Of a stretch of DNA of 8,052 bases, positions 7,801-8,052 are shown one piece after another. Positions within the stretch are counted from its first letter, which is position 1, and each line of letters begins with the position of its first letter. Source of the stretch: CAUPWF01 sp044425815 (GTDB lineage: Bacteria > Bacillota > Clostridia > Lachnospirales > Lachnospiraceae); the NCBI GenBank assembly GCA_044425815.1, contig JAWXVA010000106.1:1-8052 (forward strand), read 5' to 3'. The notes beneath the pieces were generated by a model, which was not told the origin of the DNA, made no database searches, and saw only the letters and a list, made by a program, of their open reading frames with translations. The position numbers and the translations under genes were made by a program.

Positions 7801-8052
7801 CGACTCGTCTGCATAGTGAACAAAGCTCGTATCCTCTACGGTCTGACTAGAGCCTTGTATATCGGTAAAGCTTACCTCCGCGCCAGTCTTCGTCTGATAA
7901 TTCGCCCCTGATGTGAAGGATAGTTGCTTCTCTTCCCCCTCTGTACTTTGTTCTGCAACAAGTACATATCCCGATTGTTCGAAATATGTGGCACTCATCT
8001 CTGATACTTGATATCCGTATAGTAGGACTGCTAGTGTAATTACTAACCTTAT
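1888..8052 (-). CDS. Giant N-terminally anchored surface protein with collagen-like tract and many Fn3/Ig-like domains (5' end outside window)
   Basis: I do not recognise this gene by name. The frame is open to the window edge: 18 codons precede the Met at 7998 and encode a hydrophobic run (RLVITLAVLLYG), so the true start lies beyond 8052 and the Met at 7998 is probably internal. Numbering from that Met: residues 10-235 form a beta-rich head; 241-297 are 19 unbroken Gly-X-Y triplets; 300-2036 look like a chain of roughly 13-15 beta-sandwich domains. Fn3-style strand motifs recur, for example LTPDTEYRLVV (373), LMANTQYTFTVYG (726), LSEDTTYDIYVFAV (860 within 1800-1900) and LSSGTYSIDVEI (2005). 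The protein is acidic and rich in Thr, Ser and Tyr, with few Cys. It ends in a beta strand at TAG (1890-1888), with no LPXTG motif and no C-terminal membrane helix. The inferred topology is cytoplasmic N-terminus and exposed C-terminus. No catalytic motif is seen. The next gene starts 16 bases downstream and is a shorter relative, so the two form an operon. A role in adhesion or as an envelope scaffold is a guess. Confidence 0.9.
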   Translation of the reverse strand: MRLVITLAVLLYGYQVSEMSATYFEQSGYVLVAEQSTEGEEKQLSFTSGANYQTKTGAEVSFTDIQGSSQTVEDTSFVHYADESISALSNGVVANLEEVTSSGFMNYYYLPAYTALSASGAGYQADNQGITMDFTDFIWKIDEAKYMLVSASLDIHFSDEDVRTVNNFVEISYIDNGVVCIQTEENLWQTISPNCYIILSSGDIIDLTTRCIYNAEGELLFSLANMVIDADDNIEIQNLEQVELADLQVPIFDITAEDGEDGQAGESGDVGLIGELGDEGDPGDSGDSGEAGSDGTTGGTGTTGGTGGTGSSGDSSSTEQEIIPTFTVTDWVVSATNVSCYIEAYDPSVILLEEECTISIINNDTNEVVFETTHNFFATSFDGTLPDVGELTPDTEYRLVVYGGYLLNDTEYYKEFVSKSFYTDSAGVSLEGAYATADSLTVTATRRDYSLATEATIYLFDNIEDAKNFDQTSTNVTYRTYQVVSFGTTGTEEEISKTFDVSDYSTITTNQEYYFRITYKIQGEVALGTDLVTMQTLKEYPTIEAPTVIVNRSTYSFDVYPDIDDPDNGIVDYTYYVYYESDYNSNGRSAEVQATYSSTSGDMTSISVLSSGLSTDVYYVVVLEATFYDNEKEVQLYSAASNAVAMTGGVIPTVEFQFTEGDGTYGSVYTSSYHDRISGGIVLNANSGTLGNTTSSEIEVADDKPITVAVSAAGVYYKILEYTGSDVTIENGVITIDNLYLDSLMANTQYTFTVYGWVDYDGSGATASTKIGSFVVATGITTSVYATWESDVYDQTNSFDVTVTFSNARNSAGEEVENSAYVMSTASVLQVSLYRGTVVSEDSLQDSFVITDTQDEKYSSDISDNYYADSTAHTGLTITDEDFANTTITSGTYTIGITELSDYTALTVAGTSDPGEEFLTTYSNEIPVQNNSYTVIAVNSVPDLPADGDGIDVLEAITNAVVADYGGVYDPALPDDTVVGYRVASTYNDENGLARNVKFYIFENSEYRSFDADDYTEDDYKDNTIYQAEGAIDPMTTGISLYETEDLAFVGGKIPEVVFLLGDAPDGATTGYVSSGGYYLYYTGEYDHSTGTGVSRGMQLVFSYSMGVSTTNQPTAEEYYPQCVTGYLSDANLPTTTSEVVDLPKSRPQIYAYPWSSNTEYSVWKYWITDPDDTLVASTSGYYEWICEDATYSFSSNDHADVLPNMDNMTLLTFMQENYAGSSDNTYTNARLELIEPDTVRAEGYSYSEDFHEVVIRVGDASYQGKDALQMSAGVSLYNAEIYPNDTGLDPSAFANENKTASGGVINEITLFRVDNTSDWSTPSHAGINEPTITLDSQTNTYNFDFDNVFKEGGILDETLALFQEELAGVKITFKPQSSSGLASVVIYSTIDDNGDVFVSLTDLATIAGQENVTISVEYLCAGSNVGLSTVGTATYAIQQYGTDGTGGEYYIANIKGDGIQLTYNTLPVMGSFFYSTSKVTSFGKSISININDRMTENSITAYTIGSFVNMYYAGDNSYEFVTPVGLTTAYTETIDETVKIEYGTPTIDLSYSSVVTTIDSITLGSFELAGAMEENVGTTIYFTIWNEETEAYVMSGNSKYWDKTIDGDGTYSMAFDNLEQGVLFKIEVFAKLDGGTSSTYTALIDADSTTSALAQYYFSTNADIAITDTSITYVNNSYWEKYIKFEYDLSQISGFTMSYEIWEADDYYGTGEDPESAAAIYTWSDTADAEKVYNLLDNTRTLSLAPLTQETCNLESGDYVLVAKAMSSDESDYDADAGLDGVLGETVMTFSVPESVDPRASISVSKTVDTDEDTGASSYGLNISVMIMDANRVLTTTSNTYQGDYMLLVYNHETGELVHQSDIMNTGLATTYTLTGLSEDTTYDIYVFAVEDSDLDGKYYDETDDYELLTLKEEMESLMLKENWMDIIPGYIFYSSTSATTLDSDVVYGDMTITNFGIEIGVQFEGAVGLQGNVDFIKYYIWYPDADGTLRYTTIMESDPTFTVVDETNGVYRTTATGFTMLSSGTYSIDVEITDVDGNVTTLDQFNGSLYIN
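7108..7278 (-). repeat. Coding repeat: 19 collagen-like Gly-X-Y triplets in the giant protein
   Basis: Every third residue is Gly for 57 residues (241-297, counted from the Met at 7998). The first part is acidic, with triplets such as GED, GES, GDE and GDS and a single Pro (GDP). The second part is Gly/Thr-rich (GTT, GGT) and ends GGT GGT GSS GDS. There is no Lys or Arg. It separates the head from the Fn3-like domains and is probably a stalk. Confidence 0.9.

Noticed and set aside
1..8052. Insertion sequence, integron or tRNA features
   Set aside because: Coding sequence covers nearly all of the window without interruption; no transposase motif, terminal inverted repeat or tRNA-like fold was seen.

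Overview
The window is almost entirely coding and all of the coding lies on the minus strand. Moderately AT-rich codon use, strong AGGAG/AAGGAGG ribosome binding sites and very large secreted beta-rich proteins fit a Firmicute, most likely a clostridium of the Lachnospiraceae type. That placement is an inference from style, not from a marker gene.

Layout in the direction of transcription (high to low coordinates): (1) 8052-1888, a giant surface protein of at least 2054 residues, cut by the window edge at its N-terminus. It has an N-terminal membrane segment, a beta-rich head of about 220 residues, a Gly-X-Y tract of exactly 19 triplets, then about 1740 residues that look like a string of Fn3/Ig-like beta-sandwich domains. 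(2) After a 16-base gap holding a Shine-Dalgarno sequence, 1871-171, a 566-residue smaller protein with the same plan: membrane anchor, related head, Gly-X-Y tract of exactly 19 triplets (mostly Gly-Gly-X), two Fn3-like domains and an acidic tail with four SDE-type pentapeptide repeats. (3) After a 67-base gap with a strong ribosome binding site, 103-1, the first 34 codons of a small hydrophobic protein whose glycine pattern closely resembles the first helix of F-type ATP synthase subunit c. It runs off the window.

The two large genes look like tandem paralogues made together. Both appear to be anchored by their N-terminus and to project outward through a glycine-repeat stalk; neither ends in a sortase motif. 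The equal stalk lengths and shared stalk end suggest matched geometry or co-assembly. I do not recognise the pair as a named system, and no enzymatic domain is visible, so the function (adhesion, matrix, envelope scaffold) is unknown. The c-subunit-like gene next door is unexpected in this context and is the best clue to follow outside the window. No RNA gene, mobile element, CRISPR array, convincing promoter or intrinsic terminator was found.
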